Below are positions 43,603 through 52,312 of a stretch of DNA of 64,000 nucleotides, in pieces (position 1 is the stretch's first letter; each line of letters starts with the position of its first letter). The notes under the pieces were generated by a model that worked only from the letters and a program-made list of their open reading frames with translations, was not told the origin of the DNA and searched no databases. The DNA lies in the NCBI RefSeq assembly GCF_001895925.1, contig NZ_MPPI01000011.1, forward strand, positions 40,253 to 104,252, written 5' to 3'. The DNA is from Phormidesmis priestleyi ULC007 (GTDB lineage Bacteria; Cyanobacteriota; Cyanobacteriia; Leptolyngbyales; Leptolyngbyaceae). The position numbers and the translations under genes were made by a program.

Positions 43603-43875
43603 TTAGAGGTCTGGTAAGTCTGGCGGCTCGGCTTTGGATGCATCAAGCAGTTCCTTTTTCGAGTCTCTAAGTTGCCGCCAGAGCTGTTTGATTTCTTTGT
43701 ATGCCTCTCCGGGCGGAATTTTGCCTCCCGTCTCCAGCCCACAAAGCAGCGACACGCGTTGAGCGAATTCTTGCAAGTTGGCATTAAAGGCTAGATGCTC
43801 TGGTGTAAACTCGCCCCGATAACGTCCGATCGGGTAAAGGAACCCTTCTTTACTTTTGTCTGTGTTGTCTGCCAC
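43603..43875 (-). CDS. Small conserved cyanobacterial protein
   Basis: 90 residues from a GTG start at 43875. Soluble, with the pattern EGFLYPIGRYRGEFTPEHLAFNANLQEFAQRV (positions 10-41; a GTF-like Tyr/Arg-rich start) and an IPPGEAYKEIKQLWRQLRDS helix. I recall similar proteins throughout cyanobacteria, without known function. Its stop is 2 bp from the wecB stop, so the two genes converge. Confidence 0.75.
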   Translation of the reverse strand: MADNTDKSKEGFLYPIGRYRGEFTPEHLAFNANLQEFAQRVSLLCGLETGGKIPPGEAYKEIKQLWRQLRDSKKELLDASKAEPPDLPDL

Positions 43876-44058
43876 AAGCTTTCCTGAGTAAACGAGGTAG
43901 ATCAGAAACCCAACAAGTCGAATTGCTAGAACGACTCCCTTATCATTCCTATCTTAAATTTACTGGTTTGAAAAGAGAGTGCAGAGAGATTGGCAAGTTA
44001 TTTTAGCTAAATAATGGTCACACTAATGATTGTGTCCATTATTTAGCCTGACTCAGTT

Positions 44059-45030
44059 ATGCGATCGGATCAAGCTGAGAAGCGATTTTTGCCAAAGATT
44101 TCGGTGATTGTGCCCATCTATAACGGAGAAGCAGACCTACCGGGTTTACTTCACTGTTTAAGGGCGCAGACCTATTCGAGTGATCTCGTGAGTTATTGCC
44201 TGGTGGATAATGGCAGCCACGATCGCACCTCTGAGATCCTTAAATCTGCCAGTCAAGACGCTCAAAATTTCGTGGTTTTAAGCGAATCTCAGATTCAAAG
44301 TTCTTACGCGGCTCGAAATCTGGGCATTCGATCGACGACTGGAGAAATTTTAGTGTTTACCGATGCCGACTGTCGCCCAGAGCCAAACTGGTTAGAAAAT
44401 TTGATTCAGCCGTTTGAGGATCTTACCGTAGGGTTGGTTGCAGGAGAAATCAAGGCGCTTTTAGGCAACACAATTTTAGAGCAACACGCCGATCGTCAAG
44501 AAACTCTTTCGCAAAAGCACACGTTAGCGCATCCGTTTTGCGCTTATGGTCAGACCGCAAATTTGGCAGTTCGCGATCAGGTGTTTGAGCAAGTGGGGTT
44601 GTTTCGTCCCTATTTAACGACGGGCGGCGACGCAGATTTCTGCTGGCGCGCTCTAAGCCAAACACCTTGGCAGATCAGGTTTGCAGAACGGGCGATCGTG
44701 CGGCATCGTCACCGCTCTACGCTGGCAGCGCTCCGCAGTCAATGGCGCAGATATGGGCGATCGAACCGCTATCTTCACGAGTTGCATGGAGTAGATCTGA
44801 TGCGCGACTTCAGCTTGCAGGACTATGGTTATCGTCTGACACGCTGGTTGTTTAAAGAATTGCCGATCGCCGCCATTCATGGGCTACAACAGAAAGCAAC
44901 CCTGGCAGATCTATTCAGCACCCCGATCGGACTAATTTGTGCCCATGCCCGCACAACTGGACAGCGACACGCCCACCTACCCGATCAAGCCAGACAGATT
45001 GAGTGGCTTCACGAGCCAAAAAATTCCTAG
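44059..45030 (+). CDS. Family 2 glycosyltransferase
   Basis: 323 residues. The GT-A domain is clear: ISVIVPIYNGEADLPGLLHC, LVDNGSHDRT, the DxD-type motif FTDADCRPEPNW, and GGDADFCWRA later. No transmembrane helix is obvious, so it is probably peripheral. The C-terminal helices (RSQWRRYGRSNRYLHEL) are basic and may contact the membrane. It likely builds a surface polysaccharide; donor and acceptor are unknown. The next ORF begins 33 bp after the stop. Confidence 0.88.
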   Translation: MRSDQAEKRFLPKISVIVPIYNGEADLPGLLHCLRAQTYSSDLVSYCLVDNGSHDRTSEILKSASQDAQNFVVLSESQIQSSYAARNLGIRSTTGEILVFTDADCRPEPNWLENLIQPFEDLTVGLVAGEIKALLGNTILEQHADRQETLSQKHTLAHPFCAYGQTANLAVRDQVFEQVGLFRPYLTTGGDADFCWRALSQTPWQIRFAERAIVRHRHRSTLAALRSQWRRYGRSNRYLHELHGVDLMRDFSLQDYGYRLTRWLFKELPIAAIHGLQQKATLADLFSTPIGLICAHARTTGQRHAHLPDQARQIEWLHEPKNS

Positions 45031-45062
45031 AACCCGGTTCATTCTTAACTCAAATTTTAGAT

Positions 45063-45326
45063 ATGGTATTCACGCTGCTGACCCTTGGTGCGATCGTTCT
45101 CGCTGGTTTAATCATTTATTGGATTTTGCAACCCTCAAATCGCGATCGTCGATCGTCTTCGCGTAGAACAAGCCGACCGCCTAAGCGAGTTATATCACTG
45201 CTGAATGGCGACACGGCAACCGCACAGCGATTATTTGAAACCGCACGTTCAAGAAATCCGGGTGAATCTGATCAGTGGTGTTGGGAGAAAGTGCTGTGGG
45301 ATCTAGAGCGCGATCGTCGCTGGTAA
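45063..45326 (+). CDS. Small conserved cyanobacterial membrane protein
   Basis: 87 residues from the ATG at 45063; the frame is open to 45003, which would overlap the glycosyltransferase. One N-terminal helix (MVFTLLTLGAIVLAGLIIYW) is followed by an Arg/Ser-rich stretch and a compact end (LLNGDTATAQRLFETARSRN and WCWEKVLWDLERDR). The C-terminal block resembles a motif in other cyanobacterial proteins. Function unknown; likely co-transcribed with the glycosyltransferase. Confidence 0.65.
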   Translation: MVFTLLTLGAIVLAGLIIYWILQPSNRDRRSSSRRTSRPPKRVISLLNGDTATAQRLFETARSRNPGESDQWCWEKVLWDLERDRRW

Positions 45327-45364
45327 GATCAAAATTCGGCGTTGCAGAATGAGATGAAATGGCT

Positions 45365-45425
45365 GTAGGAGTAGCGCCCCCGTGCCTACCCCTGACAGAG
45401 GGCAACCACGGGGGGATTGCCCCTA
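45365..45425. repeat. 61-base imperfect palindromic repeat
   Basis: The left arm begins GTAGGAGTAGCGCCCCCGTG; the right arm is the near-complement ending GGGGGGATTGCCCCTAC. This GTAGGGGC / GCCCCTAC type with GGGCAACCACGG is a frequent cyanobacterial intergenic repeat. It lies between a small membrane protein and the oxygenase gene and may act as a 3'-end structure. Confidence 0.65.
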
Positions 45426-45488
45426 CCAAATCATCTCTTTATTCCGCAATGCCTAAAACTCTATTGAAATAAAGATTGGTTCACGTCC

Positions 45489-46097
45489 TTGAGCTACTAT
45501 CGTCAGAAAAACAACGCTTTCGCAGCATCCTATCTTGATGACTTGCGCGGAGGAATTTTGGCTTGCCCTTATTTTGCGGTCAATAACCTCAATCGTGATT
45601 TTGTGGACACCAAAGGATTCTCAGTGGTGTTTCAGCGATCGGGACTCGAAACCGTTGCCCAAAAATTTCCCTTCTTCAAACCTTATTTAGACCTCGCGCT
45701 TGAGTCTACTTGCAATGCGTTTTATCTAAATCCCTTGTTGCTGCGTGAAGGATCTCGTGTAGACCCACATGTCGATCGCTCGTTGCGATCTTATTGCAAA
45801 ACGATCAATCCTCCCGATGGTGTTAGCGTTCTCTATGTACAGGTGCCGTTTGCGCTGCAAGGCGGAGAACTGGTTTTACGAGATCACAAGCGTCAAGTCG
45901 GGCAAGTCAAACCGCAAGAGAATTTGTTGATTCATTTTCAAGGCGACTTGATTCACTCGGTGAATGCTGTAAAGGTTCCGGGAGCGCGACTGAGTTTAGT
46001 TTGTGAACAATACAATTTAGATGAATCGGAACTGCGAGAGATTCCAGAATTTACGATCGAATCGAGAGTGGTGAGCGCCAAGCGATCGCATCGCTGA
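45489..46097 (+). CDS. 2OG-Fe(II) oxygenase family protein
   Basis: 202 residues from a TTG start; no ATG is available between the upstream stop and the conserved region. The jelly-roll has the iron ligands His94 and Asp96 (DPHVDRS) and His156 (DLIHSV), plus Arg167 (ARLSLV) for 2-oxoglutarate. Conserved flanks include NRDFVDTKGFSVVFQRS and CNAFYLNPLLL. Such enzymes hydroxylate proteins or small molecules; the substrate is unknown. It is convergent with the DUF2156 gene, whose stop is 23 bp away. Confidence 0.87.
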   Translation: MSYYRQKNNAFAASYLDDLRGGILACPYFAVNNLNRDFVDTKGFSVVFQRSGLETVAQKFPFFKPYLDLALESTCNAFYLNPLLLREGSRVDPHVDRSLRSYCKTINPPDGVSVLYVQVPFALQGGELVLRDHKRQVGQVKPQENLLIHFQGDLIHSVNAVKVPGARLSLVCEQYNLDESELREIPEFTIESRVVSAKRSHR

Positions 46098-46120
46098 TTG
46101 GGTTTTAGAGAGATTGTAGA

Positions 46121-47881
46121 TTAACGATCTAAGAATGCAGCGAGAGCCTGCTTTACATACTCAAGCTGTAAGTATTCAAATAAGCGATCGCCCGAATCGG
46201 CTCTGACTAACCCTAAAATCACGTCAGGTAAGACGGTTAGACTGGGAAAAACCAGGTAGCGCGGCTCCCATCGTGGCTGAAACTTCTCTTTAAATTGGTG
46301 CAGCCCTTTAAAGTTGTAGAACTGGTTGAGGTGATTGAATAAGTAGTTTAAGGCTTTTTCAACTCTGCGGGCACCCGGTTTTGCGCCAACACCTGCTAGG
46401 GGTGAAAGACTGAGATTAAAGCTGTCATATTCTGCCTCTTTAAAGTGCTGAAACATCGAGACAAACAAAAAATCCATCGTGCCTTTTTCGGCATCTAATC
46501 GGTGACGCATTAAATCGATCGTGACTTCGCGGCGGTTATAGCCAGATAACAAGTTTGCAAAAGCGACGACTTGATTGTTAGCATCGCAGACGACAGCGAT
46601 CGAGCAATCTTGCAAATAGTCTTCATCAAACCAGCCGATCGAAAACTGTTTTTCTGACCCCTGCTTATCTTTTAGCCATTCGTCGCTAACGGGTTTTAAC
46701 TGCTGAAACAGTTCTGGCTGAATTGGCGATTCATAAAGCTTGAACTGATAACCTGCTTTTGCAGATCGATTCAGCGCAGTGCGGAGATTTTGCGCTGCTT
46801 TTCCTTTGAGCGTAAAAGTGGTCAAATCCACGATCGCTTCTTCACCAATTTGAATCTGCTGAAATCCTAATTTAGAGTAGCGATCTAACTGCTCGGTTGA
46901 GGTTTCATAAAAAGCCGGAAACCAGTCGTTACGATCGCAAAATTGACTGAATGTGAGAATGGCTTCGACCCGATCTTGAGGCGGGCCGATGGGATCACCC
47001 AAAGCGATCGCGGCTCGACCTTTAGCAACATAAGCAATCACACTCTGCCCCGATGGGCTGAAATAGTAGCTTTTATCTTTTAGCAATGACAATCGGGCTA
47101 GCGAAGTTTGCCCATGTTGGTCAATGATGTCTCTAGCTCGTCTACGATCGCCAACAGTTGCAGGATCGCCACGCAGCAACACAGGACGCAACAGCATGAA
47201 CAATGCATAAACTAATGTTGCTGCTCCGACCATGTAAATAGAGTTAATGAAAAAGGCACTATATCGAGTCGTGGGTTCTAGCCCTGCGTTATCTTCAGTA
47301 AAAAATATGGCTAACGTTTGCTCGATCGAGGCAAACAATCCAAAATTAGCGGGTTCGCCATTGACCGTAAAGCGTCCGTCGAGCACATAAAAACCAGCCG
47401 TCCCGTAAGCGAGGGTGAACAACAACGCCCCGATCAGAACGCGAACACCTTGATAAATAGACGGACGATCGGAGCGAGCCGTAAACGTCTTTCGCATCAC
47501 GATTAGCTGGATCAGAGGTACGATCGCGAGCAAGCTTTCTTCATAGTCAAGCCCTTTGACCAGATGGCTGGCGATCGAGATGCCTAACAAAGTCACCGTC
47601 AGCAGCCAAGCAATATGCTTACGTCGCAAGAGATTGGCTGCCAGCGTCAGCAGCAAAAAGCCCGTTAACGCTGCAAAGACGTGCCCCCCGGCTCGAATTG
47701 GAAACGGAAAAACAGGCATCAGCCATCTGACTCGTTCGGGTAAGCTTGGCGACACCGCAGATAATAGGTTGACTAAGCCGACTAAGCCCGTCCAGATCGA
47801 AACCGTCCATAGCCCGATGCGAGTTCGATATTTCAGCCCGATCGACAGCGGCTGCATTTTGTGCCGACCTTGTGCGCTCAT
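46121..47881 (-). CDS. DUF2156 / phosphatidylglycerol lysyltransferase-like membrane protein
   Basis: 586 residues. About six to eight N-terminal transmembrane helices (to about residue 230) are followed by two GNAT-like halves typical of the MprF C-terminal (DUF2156) domain: IAYVAKGRAAIALGDPIGP, AFANLLSGYNRREVTIDLMR and FNLSLSPLAGVG. MprF adds lysine to phosphatidylglycerol; cyanobacterial members may modify other lipids or lack that activity. Its ATG overlaps the stop of the upstream esterase gene (ATGA), so the two are translationally coupled. Confidence 0.87.
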   Translation of the reverse strand: MSAQGRHKMQPLSIGLKYRTRIGLWTVSIWTGLVGLVNLLSAVSPSLPERVRWLMPVFPFPIRAGGHVFAALTGFLLLTLAANLLRRKHIAWLLTVTLLGISIASHLVKGLDYEESLLAIVPLIQLIVMRKTFTARSDRPSIYQGVRVLIGALLFTLAYGTAGFYVLDGRFTVNGEPANFGLFASIEQTLAIFFTEDNAGLEPTTRYSAFFINSIYMVGAATLVYALFMLLRPVLLRGDPATVGDRRRARDIIDQHGQTSLARLSLLKDKSYYFSPSGQSVIAYVAKGRAAIALGDPIGPPQDRVEAILTFSQFCDRNDWFPAFYETSTEQLDRYSKLGFQQIQIGEEAIVDLTTFTLKGKAAQNLRTALNRSAKAGYQFKLYESPIQPELFQQLKPVSDEWLKDKQGSEKQFSIGWFDEDYLQDCSIAVVCDANNQVVAFANLLSGYNRREVTIDLMRHRLDAEKGTMDFLFVSMFQHFKEAEYDSFNLSLSPLAGVGAKPGARRVEKALNYLFNHLNQFYNFKGLHQFKEKFQPRWEPRYLVFPSLTVLPDVILGLVRADSGDRLFEYLQLEYVKQALAAFLDR

Positions 47882-48927
47882 GGCTGTGATGCTCCCGGAG
47901 ATGCAGGCAAAGGTTCTGCTAAGGTCTTAGCCTTTTCTGGCTGACTAATTTCCCGGTTTTCTGGCGTTCCCATTTCTGTTTTTTCTGAGGAAGTGGTATC
48001 AGAAGTTGGTTTGGGAAGGGAGGCTCTAAATTGTTTTCCTACAAAGCTCAACGAGGTTGCTAAATGTTTATGCCAATAATTCCAACCGACATTCTTGCCG
48101 ACGATTCCGTGTCCTCCTGGAAACGCATTGAACTCGTTGAGAATTTTCAATTGATTAAGGGTTTGGTGAAACTGCTGAGTCGCTTGCAGATATTTAGTAT
48201 CTTCTTTTCCTGCATCTAAGTAGACCCGCAATTGAGGTCGAATCTCTAAGGGAATTTGCTGAACAAAGAATTGAGGACTATTGTCTGCGCCACTACTGTC
48301 TTTGAAATAGCCAGTATGACTAAACAAAATATGAAACTGATTGAGGTAGTGCAATCCAATATTCAATGCACCCCAACCGCCGGACGATAGCCCCCCGATC
48401 GCCCAAAACTGTGGCTCATTGCGCGATCGATAGTGAGTTTTAACTTCGTTGACCAAATCTGAGCCGATCAGGGTGGCAACTTTGCCGTTGGCTCCGTCGT
48501 AGTATTGGGGGTCCCAAAAGGGGCTGCTGCCTCGATTATCGCTGCCGTCTGGAGTGATGACGATCGAGGGAGGAAGCTTACGATCGCGATAAAGATCGTG
48601 CAGAACTGAGGTGAGGGCAGCTTTGTCTTCAAAGTCTCGCTCGGTGCCGTGCCCTCCGTGCAGCAACACAATCACGGGGTAGCGCTGATTAGGATTTTTC
48701 TCATAACCGGGCGGTAGCACGACTCCATATCGCCGTTCGGTGCCCATGGCTTCGCTATTAAACGTCCGAACTCTAAAAACAAGCCCTGTTTCTGGTTCGG
48801 CTTGAGGCGCATCGATTTGAGGAGCACCTTCTACAAAAACATACCAATAGCCTGCGGCGGCTAGAGCCGTTAGACCCAGTACACTGACGATGATCAGGTT
48901 GCGATAGAGGTTTTTAGAGCGCTTCAT
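47878..48927 (-). CDS. Esterase of the alpha/beta-hydrolase fold (esterase D/feruloyl esterase-like)
   Basis: 349 residues from the ATG at 48927 (MKRSKNLYRNLIIVSVLGL); the frame is open to 48993. An N-terminal signal anchor leads to a putative periplasmic hydrolase. The oxyanion region is VIVLLHGGHGTERDFE, the nucleophile motif GGLSSGGWG, with an Asp in YLDAGKEDTKY and His in FPGGHG. The C-terminal 50 residues are Pro/Ser/Thr-rich. The stop overlaps the DUF2156 start, indicating a two-gene operon that may modify membrane lipids or their products. Confidence 0.85.
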   Translation of the reverse strand: MKRSKNLYRNLIIVSVLGLTALAAAGYWYVFVEGAPQIDAPQAEPETGLVFRVRTFNSEAMGTERRYGVVLPPGYEKNPNQRYPVIVLLHGGHGTERDFEDKAALTSVLHDLYRDRKLPPSIVITPDGSDNRGSSPFWDPQYYDGANGKVATLIGSDLVNEVKTHYRSRNEPQFWAIGGLSSGGWGALNIGLHYLNQFHILFSHTGYFKDSSGADNSPQFFVQQIPLEIRPQLRVYLDAGKEDTKYLQATQQFHQTLNQLKILNEFNAFPGGHGIVGKNVGWNYWHKHLATSLSFVGKQFRASLPKPTSDTTSSEKTEMGTPENREISQPEKAKTLAEPLPASPGASQP

Positions 48928-49162
48928 GCAGAAAGAGAAATAGCAGAACGATTTAACCCATTTAGGATAAACGCAGTTTGCAAAAAATCTCAATCAAGTC
49001 TTGTTATAGGGAGCTTTCTTGAGGACTGTGAAGTGCATGTGTTAAAAAGGACTACTTTGTTGCGTCACGATCGCTCGTGCTTTAGGCAATTAACTTTTCA
49101 GCCTCGGATTGTGCAAGGTCTGACCGCAAGAGCCGTGAAAGGGTTAAAGAAAGCAGACAAAC

Positions 49163-49211
49163 AAAAAGCCTCTGGACGTCTTGCCGTGTTTCGACTCCAG
49201 AGGCTTTTTGA
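49163..49211. terminator. Strong bidirectional intrinsic terminator without an obvious gene
   Basis: AAAAAGCCTCTGGA and TCCAGAGGCTTTTT form a perfect 14-bp arm pair with a 19-base loop and T5 tails on both strands. The nearest genes point away from it, so it may end an unannotated small RNA. Confidence 0.75.
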
Positions 49212-49418
49212 TTCAATTTGCTCCTCACACCTCTATACTATGCAGCACACGACTGAATTTGTCTACTTATCAGTGTGACAGACGTTAAATTGGCTGAAGT
49301 TTTGATATCTATCTAGAAAATAGGTATTGCTAACATCCCACTCATCTCTTTCAGCAGACAGAGGGTGTCTTAAAGCTCAACTTCTGTGATGCTGACATCT
49401 TTTGTCTGCAACCAGAGT

Positions 49419-49553
49419 ATGAAAGCTTTTGGACAACCGCGCTCAATTCTGATTCTCATTTCCTTGCTGTTCGTCGTTGGGCTACTCGGCTTGTTTAGAG
49501 AAATCAGTTCAGGCTACAACAATCATTTGAATGTCGGTAGTTTTTTTGTGTAG
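49419..49553 (+). CDS. Possible small single-helix membrane protein (44 residues)
   Basis: ATG to TAG, 44 residues. A short polar start (MKAFGQPRS) is followed by a convincing hydrophobic helix (ILILISLLFVVGLLGLF, residues 10-26) and a polar end (REISSGYNNHLNVG). The SD is weak (AGAG 2 bases before the ATG). It matches none of the small PSI, PSII, cytochrome b6f or NDH-1 subunits that I remember. It could be a chance ORF in A/T-rich DNA. Confidence 0.35.
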   Translation: MKAFGQPRSILILISLLFVVGLLGLFREISSGYNNHLNVGSFFV

Positions 49554-50738
49554 CGTATGAACCTGATCGAGCTTCCCACCCTCTACGTGTTGATCAGATT
49601 TTTCAAAAAAAGAGGAACGATCTCAAGCCATTACTCGTCTTAAAGCGCTACAATTCTCAGTCCTTTGATGATAAGAGCTTGGCTCGTTGCCCTAAAGATC
49701 TCAATGGCATAGATCAATCGCTGAGAGTTAGATGTATCTGACGTTTTACAAATTTATAGGCAGAGAACAACTCGACGATCGAAAACCAAAATCACGAATT
49801 CTGGAGTGGTAATTTTTGCCTACTGTGTTCTTATAACTTAGAGAAAATACGACTATTCATGAGCATTTTTGAGAAAACCAAACATTTGAGCAACCCGATC
49901 GTTTTAAGAGAGGTTGCAAAAGTTTTAATTTCTCATCTTCGTGAAAACTAGAAATTGGTAAGTAGGTAGCGCTCAGTCTTCAAACGCCCCTGTCTATTAG
50001 AATTTCAGTTTTGATCAAACGAAAGCTAATCTTTCTCTAATCAGATCTATAATAGTATCTCGATTATTCTACCAAGAACCAGAGATGCTGCGAAAACGTT
50101 TTTTGCTAGGGCTAGAAAACTTGTCAAGAATTACTAACAATTTAGAAAATTCTATTAGAATGAACGACCCCTATGAACCCTTTATTTGGTCACTGTAAGA
50201 AAAGCAAATCGACGAGATTTGCGAATGTAACCATAATTTACTTTCTCACCCACAAATTAAGAAATTATCATTAGAATTAAGTTGTATGATTAAAAAGTGG
50301 TTGAGCAACTTAAAAGAGTTGCTGCTCAAGTTAAGCACATCTTTACTGGCGACACATGCTGTTTATGTTAATTAAACACCAGCGTCGCATCTTACCGATA
50401 ACGTAATGGATGCCCTAGTGCTTGAGCACCTTCTCCTTGATTTACCTGAATGCGAACTCACATTGCGTTTGTGAAACGTCAACCTAATCAAGAAATGCCG
50501 AAACGAAGCGGTTTTCTTGAAGACTCCGGTCGTTTAGATACTTCACAAACATAGCTAAATAGTCATGCTCTGTGATTTCGCTCCAATTTTTCACCCCCAG
50601 GGTAATTTAACCCTTTTGAAAGACGGCAAATATAGGGGCAACTGCTAGCGTTAGGGTGCAACATTCTACTAGTCTGACTGTTCCCTTCTTCAAGCCATCA
50701 GAGCAACGTTGTTTTGTCACACGACTGGATTGAGACAG

Positions 50739-51122
50739 ATGAAATTTGAGGATATCTATCAATTCTTTAAAGACCCACCACCTTTTTATCTCAACAAAGA
50801 GTTGGCGGTGTGCTACGTTCTCGCAGTTCTCTTGCGGGGCGACTCTTACGGAACCGAGCTGATCCAGTTATTGGAATCAGAACACCCTCTCTATCGTCTT
50901 TCAGATACGGTGCTTTATAGCGCCCTTAAGTTTCTTGAAGACGAAGAGATGGTAACAGGCTACTGGAAAAAAGTAGAGGGCAGAGGTCGTCCTCGTCGGA
51001 TGTATCAGATTCGGCCTGAGGCAATGCCTCAAGCGCAAGATCTGGCAAAGCTCTGGCAAGATTATGCTGTTAAGCGTGATCACCATAACCGAGTGCCTCA
51101 AGCTAGTGGCTCAGAGCGATAA
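50739..51122 (+). CDS. PadR family transcriptional regulator
   Basis: 127 residues from the ATG at 50739 (MKFEDIYQFFKDPPPFYLNK); the frame is open to 50709. The winged-helix domain (about 18-100) has LAVCYVLAVLLRGDSYGTEL, DTVLYSALKFLEDEEMV and the wing GRGRPRRMYQI. The C-terminal helix expected for dimerisation is short (AQDLAKLWQDYAVKR). The target genes are unknown; the adjacent CCB1-like gene about 80 bp downstream on the same strand is one candidate. Confidence 0.88.
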   Translation: MKFEDIYQFFKDPPPFYLNKELAVCYVLAVLLRGDSYGTELIQLLESEHPLYRLSDTVLYSALKFLEDEEMVTGYWKKVEGRGRPRRMYQIRPEAMPQAQDLAKLWQDYAVKRDHHNRVPQASGSER

Positions 51123-51199
51123 GTTATCCAGGTTCTAAAAGTTATCCATTGTTGACTAGACTGAAGTAGACAGGACGCTTTTACAACCTGGCTGATTTA

Positions 51200-51727
51200 A
51201 TGAGTACCTCTGTCATTCCGTCTACTTTTTTTCTGACTATCTTGATGACGATCGGACTAGTCTTTTTTATCCGTGCGTCGGTCAAAGATCGAACTCAGGT
51301 GATCAGGTTAGCTTCTGACCAATCGGAAACGTCTTTGCTGACCCAGTTGCAGCAATATTTTGACCAGCGTGCCTACCGCGTTGTGTCGCTAGATGCTGCA
51401 AAGAACGAGGTCATCTTTGAGGGGACGGTTCGCCCTAGCCTATTTTTGGCAGGCTTCTTAATCCTGCTCGCAGCGACGGGGGCTTTGTGTCTCGTCTTAA
51501 TGCTGTCTTACCTGTTTCCAGATCAGTCGAAACTTTGGCTGAGTTTATTGCTCCTGTCTCCGTTGGCAGGAGTATTTTATTGGCGCGGTGCGGGGCGATC
51601 GGAGCAAGTCTCACTCAAGATTGAGTCGGTGCCTGATGCAGCGACCAAGAGCTTAATTACTGTCAAAGCGCACCGTGACGAATTAGCAGAGCTACAGCGC
51701 CTTCTAGGATTAAAGACGGCTACCTAA
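51200..51727 (+). CDS. Putative cofactor assembly of complex C subunit B, CCB1-like (DUF3529)
   Basis: 175 residues. An N-terminal membrane helix (STFFLTILMTIGLVFFIRAS) is followed by a soluble part and a pair of helices (FLAGFLILLAATGALCLVLM, WLSLLLLSPLAGVF). The stretch ASVKDRT and the length match what I recall of the CCB1 family, which acts with CCB2-4 to attach haem c(i) to cytochrome b6 at the thylakoid. This is recognition by pattern, and other small membrane proteins could look similar. A strong terminator follows the stop. Confidence 0.55.
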   Translation: MSTSVIPSTFFLTILMTIGLVFFIRASVKDRTQVIRLASDQSETSLLTQLQQYFDQRAYRVVSLDAAKNEVIFEGTVRPSLFLAGFLILLAATGALCLVLMLSYLFPDQSKLWLSLLLLSPLAGVFYWRGAGRSEQVSLKIESVPDAATKSLITVKAHRDELAELQRLLGLKTAT

Positions 51728-51736
51728 AAGCCTCCC

Positions 51737-51777
51737 AAAAAAGTCCCCTCAAGGTTCTCAACTTGAGGGGACTTTTT
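51737..51777 (+). terminator. Intrinsic terminator after the CCB1-like gene
   Basis: AAAAAAGTCCCCTCAAG and CTTGAGGGGACTTTTT form a perfect 16-bp stem with an 8-base loop and a T5 tail, 10 bp after the stop. Nearly symmetric, so it would also work on the minus strand. Confidence 0.92.
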
Positions 51778-51994
51778 GATCAGATAGTGTCAAACCAAGC
51801 AAACGAAATACTTCTAGCTCAAGACAGATTTGAACGATCGTCGTCAGACTTTACAATTGTCCCAGGCTACGTCATCTCTGCTTGATGAATCAAACGTTCA
51901 CTGACCTCGCTTAACGCTTTTATCGTTTCACTAACGCTTAACTGATAAAAACAACAGTCAGGCTAAACGAGGGGTGTGTGGAGTGTTCTAATCT

Positions 51995-52312
51995 CTAATG
52001 ACTCTTTGCAGAAGCCCCAATGGGTTCTAGCTCGTCGTCATTGGTCTTTAAACTGGGGAACAGAAAATGGTTTTCTTCGACATATTGCGCCCCGAAGAGA
52101 CCCTTCTCAGCCCAGAAATACCGATCTGTGGTATGCTCGTTTCTCTTAACCAGCAATAGCGCAGGAGGAAGAATGCCTTCGGAATGGATGAACTTTCGAG
52201 CTGCCGTGACCGGTTTGTCTTCGCCACACTCGATGCTGTATTGAGGCACATGTTCTAAGATTCTGCGCCCCTCTTGCCGCCGCCGACTTTTACGCTTACG
52301 TCTCCTTGCCAA
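51995..52312 (-). CDS. DUF3155 domain-containing protein
   Basis: 105 residues from a TTG at 52312. This start is chosen because a perfect AAGGAGGT lies 7 bases upstream and the family begins with a highly basic stretch (here ARRRKRKSRRRQEGRRI). The core (SIECGEDKPVTAARKFIHSE, LPPALLLVKRNEHTTDRYFW, AEKGLFGAQYVEENHFLFPS) is nearly invariant in cyanobacteria. The basic N-terminus suggests RNA or ribosome contact, which is inference. Function unknown. Confidence 0.88.
   Translation of the reverse strand: MARRRKRKSRRRQEGRRILEHVPQYSIECGEDKPVTAARKFIHSEGILPPALLLVKRNEHTTDRYFWAEKGLFGAQYVEENHFLFPSLKTNDDELEPIGASAKSH

Larger units (their letters stand above)
48928..50738. other. 1.8 kb gene-poor region
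   Basis: The largest gap in the window. It contains an orphan terminator (49163-49211), a possible 44-codon membrane ORF (49419-49553) and otherwise A/T-rich DNA with no long ORF on either strand. Part of it is leader or promoter for the divergent esterase and PadR genes. No repeats or recognisable pseudogene were found. Confidence 0.5.

Noticed and set aside
45003-45062. Upstream extension of the small membrane protein overlapping the glycosyltransferase
   Set aside because: The ATG at 45063 starts directly with the membrane helix and removes the overlap.
49221-49231. CTCCTCACACC, like the core of the cyanobacterial small RNA Yfr1
   Set aside because: Yfr1 needs flanking stem-loops and an immediate terminator; neither is present downstream.
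49033-49278. 81-codon open frame in the gene-poor region
   Set aside because: It reads straight through the perfect terminator hairpin at 49163-49211, has no recognisable domain and basic, unstructured composition; likely chance.
50085-50198. 37-codon ORF with AGAG before its ATG
   Set aside because: A/T-rich, no hydrophobic helix or domain, weak SD; indistinguishable from chance.
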